Below, piece by piece: positions 1 to 6,935 of a stretch of 17,167 nt of DNA. The stretch comes from JAGTRI01 sp964580405 (lineage in GTDB: Archaea; Thermoproteota; Bathyarchaeia; Bathyarchaeales; DTEX01). The stretch's first letter is position 1; each line of letters starts with the position of its first letter. A program made the position numbers and the translations under genes. The notes below the pieces were generated by a model, which saw nothing but the letters and a program-made list of their open reading frames with translations, was not told the DNA's origin and ran no database searches. The stretch lies in the NCBI GenBank assembly GCA_964580405.1, contig CAZOKM010000028.1, forward strand, positions 1-17,167. The letters run 5' to 3'.

Positions 1-1
1 C

Positions 2-865
2 GTTTCATCCATGGACCCCATAACTGGCGCGGAGCAGAGGATAGGCTGGCTCGCCGTGAACGTGAACGCCAACGACATCGCGACCTTCGGCGTCCAACCC
101 GCGTTCTTCACCTCGTGCCTTCTCCTGCCCGAAGACTCGTCGGAAAAGACCGTCGAAACGATCTGCCGACAAATCGGCTCAGCAGCCAAGAAGCTCGGAA
201 TCGCCGTCATAGGCGGGCACTCCGAAATCACGTGGGAGCTGAAAAGGCCAGTCGTCATCGGCTGCGCGATGGCCGTAACCGAACCGGGGAAATACGTGAC
301 CTCAGGAGGCTCAAAGCTCGGAGACAATCTCATACTCACTAAGGGAGCAGGCATCGAAGGAACAGCCATACTAGCCACCGAAAAATACGGGACGCTCAAG
401 AAACAATTCAGCGCCTCGCTCTTGAAGTCGGCCAAAGGCTTCTACGACCAGATCAGCGTCGTCAAGGAAGCGGTCTCAGCCTATAACTTCGGCGGAGTCA
501 CGGCCATGCACGACCCGACCGAGGGCGGAGTCGCAGGCGGAATCCACGAGCTGGCTGACGCGTCGGGTCTGGGAGTTAAAGTTTTCAGAGAAAAAATCCA
601 CGTTCCGCATGAAACCGAGGAAATCTGCGGGTTCTTTAAGATTGACCCACTTCAGCTCGTTAGCTCAGGAGCCCTCCTCATCTCGGCGAACCCGAAGTCG
701 GTGGACGGAATAGTCCGTATACTCGTGAAGAACGGCGTCGAATCTGCAGTAATCGGCGAGTTCACGAAAGACCCGAGAGACCGCATTCTTATAAACAGCG
801 ACGGAAGCTCAAAAAACCTCGTCAGACCCGTAAGCGACCACCTCTGGTCAGCCCTCGAGAACTGA
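2..865 (+). CDS. AIR synthase / HypE-like ATP-binding protein (5' end outside window)
   Basis: The reading frame is open to the first base of the window, and the first ATG (position 11) falls inside the conserved motif SSMDPITGA that normally lies some way into this family, so the gene is cut at its 5' end. The family (AIR synthase-related, PurM/HypE/SelD/ThiL fold) binds ATP between an N- and a C-terminal domain. Visible family motifs are VNANDIATFGVQP and GGHSE in the N domain and HDPTEGGVAGGI in the C domain, the latter matching the DPTxGG loop of HypE. True HypE ends in a cysteine that is carbamoylated and dehydrated to thiocyanate; this protein ends in SDHLWSALEN with no cysteine, so a hydrogenase-maturation role is unlikely. 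No hydrogenase maturation gene lies in the window. The substrate cannot be assigned. Family assignment is firm, function is open. Confidence 0.85.
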   Translation, partial: VSSMDPITGAEQRIGWLAVNVNANDIATFGVQPAFFTSCLLLPEDSSEKTVETICRQIGSAAKKLGIAVIGGHSEITWELKRPVVIGCAMAVTEPGKYVTSGGSKLGDNLILTKGAGIEGTAILATEKYGTLKKQFSASLLKSAKGFYDQISVVKEAVSAYNFGGVTAMHDPTEGGVAGGIHELADASGLGVKVFREKIHVPHETEEICGFFKIDPLQLVSSGALLISANPKSVDGIVRILVKNGVESAVIGEFTKDPRDRILINSDGSSKNLVRPVSDHLWSALEN

Positions 866-914
866 GTTTCCCGAATTTCCTAGGGTTACGATACGTTTTT
901 CAGCAAGCCCAACA

Positions 915-928
915 CTCGTTCATACGAG
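915..928 (+). repeat. Small inverted repeat just before the SpoIIM-like start
   Basis: CTCGT and ACGAG flank the four bases TCAT, ending five bases before the ATG at 934. If transcribed it would form a five-pair hairpin over the ribosome-binding region, where no clear GGAGG is seen. It may be chance; a regulatory role is only a suggestion. Confidence 0.3.
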
Positions 929-933
929 ACCGT

Positions 934-1608
934 ATGCGGTACTGCATAAAGTGCGGAACGCGACTACCCGAGGACCCCACCGCCCAGTTCTGCCCAAACT
1001 GTGGCTTCCCAGTAGCTGGGCAGCTGCCGCGCGAGAGACCCTTTGAGCCAATCACTGAACCTCATAGGGGGCTGAGGATTGCTACGTTCAGGACCCGCAT
1101 CATGGTGTTGTTCGTGGCTTTTGTCGTCTGTTTCGCCATAACCGCGTCAGGGTCCCTTTCCAGCATCGGAGCTTCGGAGGCTCAGGACCTTACGGGGCAA
1201 TTCGACAACATGGGTGAACTGCTGAACACTGTTGGGCTCGAATTCATCTTCGGGAACAACCTAAAGCACTGCATAATAATGTTCGCGCCGGGTCTCGGAC
1301 CGTTCTACGGCGGCTTCGTCCTCTACTCGACTGGAAGGATTCTCGCTGCCTTAGGCGCAACCGAGGGAGTCAACCCCCTGGGGCTGCTGGTGACCTTGTT
1401 CATCTACCCGCACGCTTGGCTGGAATATATTTCCTACAGCTTAGCCGTTTCCGAAAGCCTCTGGCTAATCTACGCCGTCGTTAAGTTTGGCGTAAGAGGG
1501 TTCAGAAGCGAGCTTTCAACGGCTGCAAAAACAGTTGCGGTCTGCGCTGTGTTGCTTCTGTTGGCAGCGTTGGCTGAAATGTACGTGATATCCCTTGCGT
1601 CCGCTTGA
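934..1608 (+). CDS. Zinc-ribbon SpoIIM-like integral membrane protein
   Basis: A 224-residue protein in two parts. Residues 4-23 form a short zinc ribbon with two CxxC pairs (C4, C7 and C20, C23; YCIKCG and FCPNCG). After a proline-rich linker come about five hydrophobic segments (roughly 55-77, 112-135, 146-162, 165-187 and 199-220). The membrane part has the hallmarks of the SpoIIM/DUF95 family: IFGNNLKHCIIMFAPGLGP (106-124), then FYGGFVLYSTGR and the YPHAWLEYISYS segment (158-169). In Bacillus SpoIIM takes part in engulfment, but archaea do not sporulate, and the archaeal members have no established function. The ATG at 934 puts the zinc ribbon at the extreme N-terminus, which fits zinc-ribbon fusions. 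It ends five bases from the stop of the converging regulator gene. Family assignment is strong, function unknown. Confidence 0.85.
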   Translation: MRYCIKCGTRLPEDPTAQFCPNCGFPVAGQLPRERPFEPITEPHRGLRIATFRTRIMVLFVAFVVCFAITASGSLSSIGASEAQDLTGQFDNMGELLNTVGLEFIFGNNLKHCIIMFAPGLGPFYGGFVLYSTGRILAALGATEGVNPLGLLVTLFIYPHAWLEYISYSLAVSESLWLIYAVVKFGVRGFRSELSTAAKTVAVCAVLLLLAALAEMYVISLASA

Positions 1609-1613
1609 GTCTG

Positions 1614-2084
1614 CTACTTCGTTTCTTCGGTGAAGATTTCGTGTAGCTCCTCTTTCCGCATCCCGAGCTTCTCCGAGAGCTCCTTGACCCACCTCGTGTA
1701 GAACCTGAAGGCGGTGCGGACTATGCTGATCTTTTCCTCGTCAGACATTTTTTCCTCCTCGACCAACAGAAGAGCGAACCACCTCCCGAGGTCAGTCAGA
1801 GTGTAGTACTTGACCCACACCGTCCTCCCCGAGGCTTCGCTCTTCTCCATGTCGTCGTCCAGTATCCGCAGCTCCGTCAGCGACTTCAGGTGCTCAATGA
1901 CGGTCTTGTTGGAGTAGCTGAGAGCCGCAATCAACTCCTTCTGGAAAATCTTCTCCGAAACGCCCTGCTTCAGCGCGTATTTTAGAATGTCCGTTGGGAC
2001 CTTTGAGTCGAAGATTGCGCTGAAAACTTTTTCTTTCTTCCCTCTCGGAAGAAAAATTATGTAGGGATAAAGCCGCTCGGACAT
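1614..2084 (-). CDS. Winged-helix transcriptional regulator (ArsR-like)
   Basis: A 156-residue soluble protein. Residues about 18-105 read as a winged helix-turn-helix: a helix pair followed by SYSNKTVIEHLKSLTELRIL, which looks like the recognition helix of ArsR/MarR-type domains, then a wing with basic and aromatic residues (GRTVWVKYYTLTDLGRWFA). The C-terminal part (about 115-156) is highly charged and helical (KELSEKLGMRKEELHEIF) and may dimerise. It begins at an ATG with no clear ribosome site and diverges from the membrane transporter-like gene; the 106-base shared upstream region holds an inverted repeat overlapping that gene's promoter, which makes the transporter a natural candidate target. 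No metal-binding cysteines are present, so a metal-sensor role is not supported. The DNA-binding class is likely; the ligand and target are inferred or unknown. Confidence 0.75.
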   Translation of the reverse strand: MSERLYPYIIFLPRGKKEKVFSAIFDSKVPTDILKYALKQGVSEKIFQKELIAALSYSNKTVIEHLKSLTELRILDDDMEKSEASGRTVWVKYYTLTDLGRWFALLLVEEEKMSDEEKISIVRTAFRFYTRWVKELSEKLGMRKEELHEIFTEETK

Positions 2085-2146
2085 AATGCTTCAGCCTTAA
2101 TCTTGTTAGTGCTGTTATGGAATTATCGTTTATGGTCTGTTAAGGC

Positions 2147-2166
2147 AGCTTTGCAGCAGTAAAGCT
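2147..2166. promoter_or_regulatory. Inverted repeat, candidate operator of the transporter-like gene
   Basis: AGCTTT (2147-2152) and AAAGCT (2161-2166) are perfect inverted repeats around eight bases. The right arm overlaps the start of the box A element (2163-2172) of the downstream gene, so a protein bound here could block TBP/TFB. The winged-helix gene transcribed the other way is the obvious candidate binder. A six-base arm can occur by chance. Confidence 0.35.
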
Positions 2167-2172
2167 TTTAAC
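2163..2172 (+). promoter_or_regulatory. Box A (TATA) of the ECF S-component-like gene
   Basis: The AT-rich stretch AGCTTTTAAC is centred about 26 bases before position 2194, close to both possible start codons (TTG 2191, ATG 2203). This spacing predicts a leaderless or almost leaderless transcript, typical of archaea. Confidence 0.5.
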
Positions 2173-2202
2173 GTTGTGTAATAGATTACATTGGACTTCA
2201 GA

Positions 2203-3384
2203 ATGCTACACTCCATCCATCTCTCGACAAGGAAAATTGCGCTCATCGCCCTGTTCTCAGCGCTCTACTACGTCATGTCGTTCATGCCGGGAATAAAAAT
2301 CGCCACGGGAGCCGTGAACACCTCGATCCAAATCGAAGCCTTCATGGCATCCGTCTTCGGATTAATCTTGGGACCATACGTAGGCGCCGCGACAGCCTTC
2401 ATGGGAGCGCTGCTGGCTTGGCTGCTGCCCCCAGGACTTCCAACCCTGACAAGCTTGATTTTCCTGCCGTCGCCCGTGATAAACGCCTTCACGGTCGGCT
2501 TGATTTACAGGGGGAAGTGGAAGCCAGCTTTCGTGACACTTGCCGCCGTGGTTTTTGCTTTCTGGCTGCTGCCCGTTACCCAGCCGTGGCCTGAATACTC
2601 CTACGTCGGGTTCTTCACAATGTGGGACAAAATCGCAGCGTTGCTCCTCATACTTCCCTCAGCCTTACTCCTGAAGAAGACTGTAAAAAACGCTGCACAT
2701 CCCGAGGCACAACTCAACTTGCAGGCGAAGACTCGAAGAATAAATGCCTCTTTCGTCCTCGTTTCTGCTGCGGCAGTCTTTATTCTGGTCAATGCTTGGA
2801 CCGTTGCGACAAGCGGGAACCCGAAGTACCAGTTCGACCTCCTCGGAACAACGTTCAGAATGAGCCTTATCACGAAGGAGATTTTCCCCGCTGTATCGGT
2901 CGTCGGTTTCGGGTGGCTCTCGCTAGGCGTCGGCATACTACTCTGCAGCGTCCTGCTTCTGGCGATGCCGAAAAAGCGTAAGGTCTGGAGCACATTAATA
3001 TTCGTGTTGTCGTGCGTAAGCGCACTCATCGGTGGCGGCTACGTCGTCGGGCTGTTCCTGGGCGTACTAGGCAGCACATTCGAGTATTTGACGAAGAAGC
3101 TGTCCCTCTCAAGGCGAACCCTCTTCGGTGACATGACGGTGTTTTTCTTGCTGGCTTACGTCGGCAACGAGGCTGACGCCGCCTTGGGCAACCTGATTTT
3201 CGGGCTTCCGCCTGTTTACGAGGGGCTTTTCCTGATGAACGTGGACGCTCTCCGCCTCTCCTTCATCGTCGCGCCCATATTCTATTTTGCAGTAAGGTTA
3301 CTCCAAGCGGTAATCACGGCTCTGGTGGCAACCCCGTTAGTGAGGAGCCTCAAGTCGTCCGGGTTTGACGTGGGAAGACCGTAA
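2203..3384 (+). CDS. Membrane protein resembling an ECF-transporter substrate-binding (S) component, possibly duplicated
   Basis: A very hydrophobic protein of 393 residues from the ATG at 2203 (an in-frame TTG lies four codons upstream). The first ~170 residues look like an S component of energy-coupling factor vitamin transporters: an N-terminal IALIALFSALYYVMSF helix, then FMASVFGLILGPYVGAATAFMGALLA and a run of further membrane helices ending near KK at about residue 160. S components are usually 170-220 residues. Here a basic hydrophilic linker leads into a second half of similar size with about five to six more helices, including GGGYVVGLFLGVLGS and YVGNEADAALGNLIFGLPP, which again resembles an S-component pattern. 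No EcfA ATPase or EcfT gene is in the window, as is common for S components that share an energising module encoded elsewhere. Substrate unknown. The ATG is preferred over the TTG, but the box A position does not decide it. Confidence 0.6.
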   Translation: MLHSIHLSTRKIALIALFSALYYVMSFMPGIKIATGAVNTSIQIEAFMASVFGLILGPYVGAATAFMGALLAWLLPPGLPTLTSLIFLPSPVINAFTVGLIYRGKWKPAFVTLAAVVFAFWLLPVTQPWPEYSYVGFFTMWDKIAALLLILPSALLLKKTVKNAAHPEAQLNLQAKTRRINASFVLVSAAAVFILVNAWTVATSGNPKYQFDLLGTTFRMSLITKEIFPAVSVVGFGWLSLGVGILLCSVLLLAMPKKRKVWSTLIFVLSCVSALIGGGYVVGLFLGVLGSTFEYLTKKLSLSRRTLFGDMTVFFLLAYVGNEADAALGNLIFGLPPVYEGLFLMNVDALRLSFIVAPIFYFAVRLLQAVITALVATPLVRSLKSSGFDVGRP

Positions 3385-3400
3385 AATTGCTCGCAAATTA

Positions 3401-3412
3401 GCTTTTTTTAAT
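3401..3412 (+). terminator. T-run terminator after the ECF-like gene
   Basis: Seven consecutive T residues (3403-3409) lie 20 bases after the stop codon. Archaeal RNA polymerase stops at such T-runs without needing a strong hairpin. Confidence 0.5.
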
Positions 3413-3430
3413 TGTTCTTGGAATTGGGAA

Positions 3431-3440
3431 AGTTTAAAAT
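3431..3440 (+). promoter_or_regulatory. Box A of the coiled-coil/AAA+/VWA operon
   Basis: AGTTTAAAAT is centred near 3435, predicting transcription from about 3461, just before the TTG (3463) and ATG (3472) of the first gene. The transcript would be leaderless or have a leader of about ten bases. Confidence 0.6.
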
Positions 3441-3471
3441 GCTCTGCTTTCGTCAATAAAAGTTGAATGTT

Positions 3472-3846
3472 ATGGAGAGCAAGAAGTACCGCAAGTTTCT
3501 GGAGAAGCAGGCTGAGGAGAACCCAGTCAACATAGAGGACTCCAAGACCACAAGGGGCTTCAAGATAACGTGGGACAGCGCTCACGAGGAGCCTGTCCGA
3601 AGCAGCTCCTCCGACATCCTCGACTCCCTCTACCTCGGAAAGAACATGGAAGAGAACGTGACCGTGGAGCGCAAAGCCGCGAGCCTAATCAGGGACCGCC
3701 TCAAAGGGCTCGAGGAGGAGAACCTTCGGCTTCGCAGACGCATTACATCATTCAAGTTTCTGATGGTTGCCTTGGGAATCAGCTTCATCTTCGTCGTCGC
3801 CATCCTCATCAGCCTCCTGTTCCCCCAGTTCAGAATAATGTTGTAG
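3472..3846 (+). CDS. Small coiled-coil protein with one C-terminal membrane anchor
   Basis: A 124-residue protein counted from the ATG at 3472; a TTG three codons upstream (3463) is the alternative start. The N-terminal 60 residues are charged and look disordered (a serine cluster at 44-47). Residues about 64-92 are a charged helix likely to form a coiled coil (RLKGLEEENLRLRRR), followed at about 95-117 by a single hydrophobic membrane helix and a seven-residue tail. No signal peptide is present, so the topology is a tail anchor with the bulk of the protein most likely in the cytoplasm. I recognise no family. Its stop codon (3844-3846) overlaps the ribosome site of the AAA+ gene, so it is translationally coupled to it. 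This suggests, but does not prove, that it tethers the ATPase or the VWA protein to the membrane. Confidence 0.75.
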   Translation: MESKKYRKFLEKQAEENPVNIEDSKTTRGFKITWDSAHEEPVRSSSSDILDSLYLGKNMEENVTVERKAASLIRDRLKGLEEENLRLRRRITSFKFLMVALGISFIFVVAILISLLFPQFRIML

Positions 3847-3856
3847 GTGAAAAAGA

Positions 3857-5086
3857 TTGAGCCTCCAAGACACGGTGAGAAACCTCGAAAAGGAAATCAG
3901 CCTAAGGTTCGTGGGCAACGAAGAAGCCATCCGAATGATGATTCTGAACCAGCTCCACCCCCGTTCAACCACATTAATCCGCGCGGGTAGGGGAGTTGGG
4001 AAATCGACCCTCATGCTTCTGCTGCTCAAGGGCATGTGCGGAGACGACTTGGTCGTTGTGTCGGGAGCCTCGGAGGTCAAAAGGGGCGAAGTTGTGGGGC
4101 GACTGCACATCCCGTCGCTCGAGAAGGAGGGAGTTGAGAAGGTCCTGTGGGCTGCCTTCACAGAAAGCCGAGGAAAAGCCCTAGACGAGGTTAATAGGCT
4201 TAACCCGTACACGACGGCTAACATCCACCACCTGATGCAGTTTGGCGAAGTCTGGGCCTATGGCAAAAGGGCGAAGGTCGGGGACTACGCGCTGGTGGCA
4301 AACGAGAACCCGATGGACGCCACGTCGTTCATTCACCCGCCGCCCTTCTACGACAGGTTCGACATCTGCCTCTTCCTCCGCTCGCTGACTCTGAGCGAAA
4401 AATTCCAGCTTCAGGAGCTCCTCGAAAAGTACGACTGGAACCTCATCGACTCGATGCCCCAGGTCCTCTCGTTCAAGGAATTGGAAGCCATCAGGAAGGA
4501 GGTGTCTGATTTGGAGCTCGACCCAAGCTTGGTCGGCTACATCAACCTTCTCGTGAGGGACTTTCAGGCGTGCGTCCGCGACAAGGAGGAGTCCGAAATC
4601 AAGCCCCCCGCCCTGTGCGAGGGTTGCCACTTCATCCGCGACATATGCGGCACAATCAAGGAGCCGCTCAGCGAAAGGGCGACCGTGGCTCTGACCCACC
4701 TCGTCAAGGCTACGCAGTGGCTGAACGGGAAGTGCGAGCTCGAAGATGTCCTCCACGTGGCTCTGCTCGTGTTTCCCCACAGATTAACGCTTGTACGAAC
4801 AAGAAACTTACTTAACGACATGGTCGAGATTCTCGAGAGAGAAAGAATCAAGATGGCCGACAGGAACTCGAGGAAGCAGTGGCCGCTCCTGAACGAGCTG
4901 CTGAAGGACTTCAACCGCTCGGTCTACGGGCTGGCGCGGGAAGCCGCCATAGAGGACGTCGCGTTCGCCGAGGAACTAATCCGACTCGAGGACCAGTGGG
5001 TCAACGAGGGGCGACTAAAGCGGGACGATACTCTCTCGACGCAGATGGGCTGGAGGCGTCCGTCTTACCAAGGTGTCCCGTTCTAA
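3857..5086 (+). CDS. MoxR/ChlI-like AAA+ ATPase with a cysteine cluster
   Basis: A 409-residue AAA+ ATPase. The Walker A motif GRGVGKST is at residues 44-51, a Walker B-like DE at 110-111 (ALDEVNRLNP), a sensor-1 segment VANENPMD at 148-154 and YDRFDICLF at 165-173. DEVNRLNP and the later PLSERATVAL (270-279) are typical of the MoxR/magnesium-chelatase subunit I group. The start is a TTG: GGTGA at 3846-3850 sits six bases before it, whereas no ATG gives a full N-terminus. In the region after the ATPase core there is CEGC plus C264 (Cys254, Cys257, Cys264; CxxCx6C), with Cys293 as a possible fourth ligand, suggesting a zinc or iron-sulfur site not part of the basic MoxR plan. MoxR ATPases act with VWA proteins as chaperone-like or metal-insertion machines, and the next gene, starting directly at the base after this stop, encodes such a VWA protein. 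The target is unknown. Confidence 0.88.
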   Translation: MSLQDTVRNLEKEISLRFVGNEEAIRMMILNQLHPRSTTLIRAGRGVGKSTLMLLLLKGMCGDDLVVVSGASEVKRGEVVGRLHIPSLEKEGVEKVLWAAFTESRGKALDEVNRLNPYTTANIHHLMQFGEVWAYGKRAKVGDYALVANENPMDATSFIHPPPFYDRFDICLFLRSLTLSEKFQLQELLEKYDWNLIDSMPQVLSFKELEAIRKEVSDLELDPSLVGYINLLVRDFQACVRDKEESEIKPPALCEGCHFIRDICGTIKEPLSERATVALTHLVKATQWLNGKCELEDVLHVALLVFPHRLTLVRTRNLLNDMVEILERERIKMADRNSRKQWPLLNELLKDFNRSVYGLAREAAIEDVAFAEELIRLEDQWVNEGRLKRDDTLSTQMGWRRPSYQGVPF

Positions 5087-6865
5087 ATGAAGGAAAAAGA
5101 AGTCGACATCCTGAGCCTCTTCAATCAGGCGTGGGTCGAGATGTACTGCCCACCCGTAAGGCTCACGCTCAAGGAGAAGACAGACAAGGAAGCGAAGTTT
5201 TCCGCGGTGAACGGAGCAGTTTATCTCAAGCCTGACATTGTGCCGCAGGGAGCTGACCCTGACGAGTATCTGCTGTGGTTCTTCCGCCACGAGCTTTCGC
5301 ACGTCCACCACTGCCCGTACGACGTCAAGACGGCTTACAGTCTGGAGCAGGCGGCCTACGACATCATTCAGGACTGGGACCTCGCCTACTTGGCGACCCA
5401 CATCTTCTCGAACATTCAGGTCGACATCAACTACCTGCCCAGAAGGTTCGGGGAGCTCCCCTACTTCGCCCGCGTGATCGGCAAGAGGCAGCGATCCCTC
5501 GTCGACACGATCATGGACGAAATCTACCTCTGGGTCAACCCGTCGGTGAAGTCGGAGAACAAGGAGGTCTCGGAGACCGCGAAGGAGATCCTGATCGTCA
5601 GCTCGCTCGAGAGGACGTGGCACGTCAAGGTTCAGATGATCGCCCACATCCTCGGCAGGCTGATGGCGCGGAACTCGAGGCTGTTCTCGGGGAAGAACGT
5701 GAAGAAGTTCGCCGAGGGGAACCCGCTTCTCGTCCGCGAGGACTTCCTCCACTCCTCGATAGACAGGTTCTCGGAAACCTACGGGTCAATCTCTAACGAG
5801 GCAGCAGCGAAGTCGTTTTATAAGCAGTGGATGAAGCCGCGCCTCTCTGATGATGAGATCGAGAAGGTCAAGGAGCTGGTCGAGGAGAAGATGAAGACGC
5901 ACGCAGGCACCTCAGGGAAGGAAGAGGACAAGAAGGAAAAGGCCTTAGTGCAAAAGAAGTTCTACGGAGAGTCCACTGAGCGCGAGGTCCCAATCTCCGA
6001 CACGAGCCCCTCAATCGACGATTTCGGCAGCGAACCCCGGCTTTCTACCTCGATCTCGAAGCCCTACGCAAAGATAAAGTCCGACGTCATGGAGCAGATG
6101 CTGTGGAAAAGGTTCTGGTACAAGTCGAGAGCCCAGCAGACTATTATCCAGTACCTTTCAGCGAGCCGAAGCCGCCGACCCGTGTGGGCGGTCATGAGGT
6201 ACCCTGACGAGTGGTACATCGAGGACGAGATCGAGGACTTGGACATCGAGACAAGCATGGACGAGGGACCCCTCATACCCGAAGTCACGACCCTCAAGTG
6301 GGTGGAGGAGCCGACCCCGCACGGTCAGTCCCTAGCCAGCGGCTACGTCCCCTCCGCAGTCGTCGTCCTGGACGTCAGCCTCAGCATGGAAAGCGTCAGA
6401 AACGAAGCAGCGGTTTCGGCGTTCATCGCTTACCTGAGCGCCCGTAGGGCTGGGGGGCAGACAGCCACCGTCGGCTTCTCGACGGGATTTGTGTCCGCGG
6501 ACTGGGACGCGCCCGAGGAGATGAAGGAGCTTTCGCTCGCGATGGAGTTCGGCGAGTTCACGGTTTTTCCGACTCCCGAGGTGTCGAAGATTGTCTCGGC
6601 CAACATGGGACCGTGCTTCGTCGTCATCATTACGGACGGCGGGTGGCAGAACGTTGAGGAAGCGGTTCCCGCGCTCGAGCGGATAGCCAACTCGGGGCAC
6701 AAGATTGTCATCTTCCTCCTCAAGGGCAGAGTATACCCAGACAGGATCGAGCTCATCAAGCACACTCCGGACCTGAGGCTTTACGCACTCAAAAACCCGG
6801 AGGTCGAGCTGCAGGGCTTGATACTTTCCGAAAGCATGAAAACCTACAAGACTTTCCTGATGTAA
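5087..6865 (+). CDS. HExxH metallopeptidase-like and VWA-domain fusion, partner of the AAA+ ATPase
   Basis: A 592-residue cytoplasmic protein without signal peptide or membrane helix. The N-terminal domain has an HELSH zinc-peptidase motif at 68-72 with two more histidines (74-75), followed by SNIQVDINY (108-116), reminiscent of the Asn-x(3)-Asp-x-Asn pattern in the putative metallopeptidase domain of the DUF2201 family. A charged, lysine/glutamate-rich linker follows (about 255-300). The C-terminal VWA domain has an intact MIDAS metal site: D429, S431 and S433 in VLDVSLSM, threonine in the 492-496 stretch and D517 in IITDGGW. This domain order (metallopeptidase-like then VWA-like) is known for DUF2201 proteins, which often neighbour MoxR ATPases. 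It starts at the base immediately after the AAA+ stop codon, so the two are co-translated. The motif suggests zinc binding; whether it cleaves protein is unproven. It ends in a hairpin region before the converging EF-2 gene. Confidence 0.85.
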   Translation: MKEKEVDILSLFNQAWVEMYCPPVRLTLKEKTDKEAKFSAVNGAVYLKPDIVPQGADPDEYLLWFFRHELSHVHHCPYDVKTAYSLEQAAYDIIQDWDLAYLATHIFSNIQVDINYLPRRFGELPYFARVIGKRQRSLVDTIMDEIYLWVNPSVKSENKEVSETAKEILIVSSLERTWHVKVQMIAHILGRLMARNSRLFSGKNVKKFAEGNPLLVREDFLHSSIDRFSETYGSISNEAAAKSFYKQWMKPRLSDDEIEKVKELVEEKMKTHAGTSGKEEDKKEKALVQKKFYGESTEREVPISDTSPSIDDFGSEPRLSTSISKPYAKIKSDVMEQMLWKRFWYKSRAQQTIIQYLSASRSRRPVWAVMRYPDEWYIEDEIEDLDIETSMDEGPLIPEVTTLKWVEEPTPHGQSLASGYVPSAVVVLDVSLSMESVRNEAAVSAFIAYLSARRAGGQTATVGFSTGFVSADWDAPEEMKELSLAMEFGEFTVFPTPEVSKIVSANMGPCFVVIITDGGWQNVEEAVPALERIANSGHKIVIFLLKGRVYPDRIELIKHTPDLRLYALKNPEVELQGLILSESMKTYKTFLM

Positions 6866-6900
6866 ACAGCGATTTCCTCATCTAGTTTGTTAATTATTGT

Positions 6901-6920
6901 CAATTCGCCGTGAATTTTTA
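6901..6920. terminator. Bidirectional terminator hairpin between the VWA gene and EF-2
   Basis: AATTC (6902-6906) and GAATT (6912-6916) pair around GCCGT, and T residues follow on the plus strand. The hairpin lies in the 70-base gap between two converging genes, so it could end transcripts from both sides. Confidence 0.5.
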
Positions 6921-6935
6921 TCGGTAATTGCTCAA

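Noticed and set aside
4181..4780. A 199-codon open frame on the minus strand
   Set aside because: Antisense to the AAA+ ATPase, no recognisable motif, no start signals.
5015..5752. A 245-codon open frame on the minus strand
   Set aside because: It lies antisense to the AAA+ and VWA genes, which have clear motifs. Its composition, rich in Val, Asp, Arg and Leu, is that expected from the reverse of GC-rich coding DNA.
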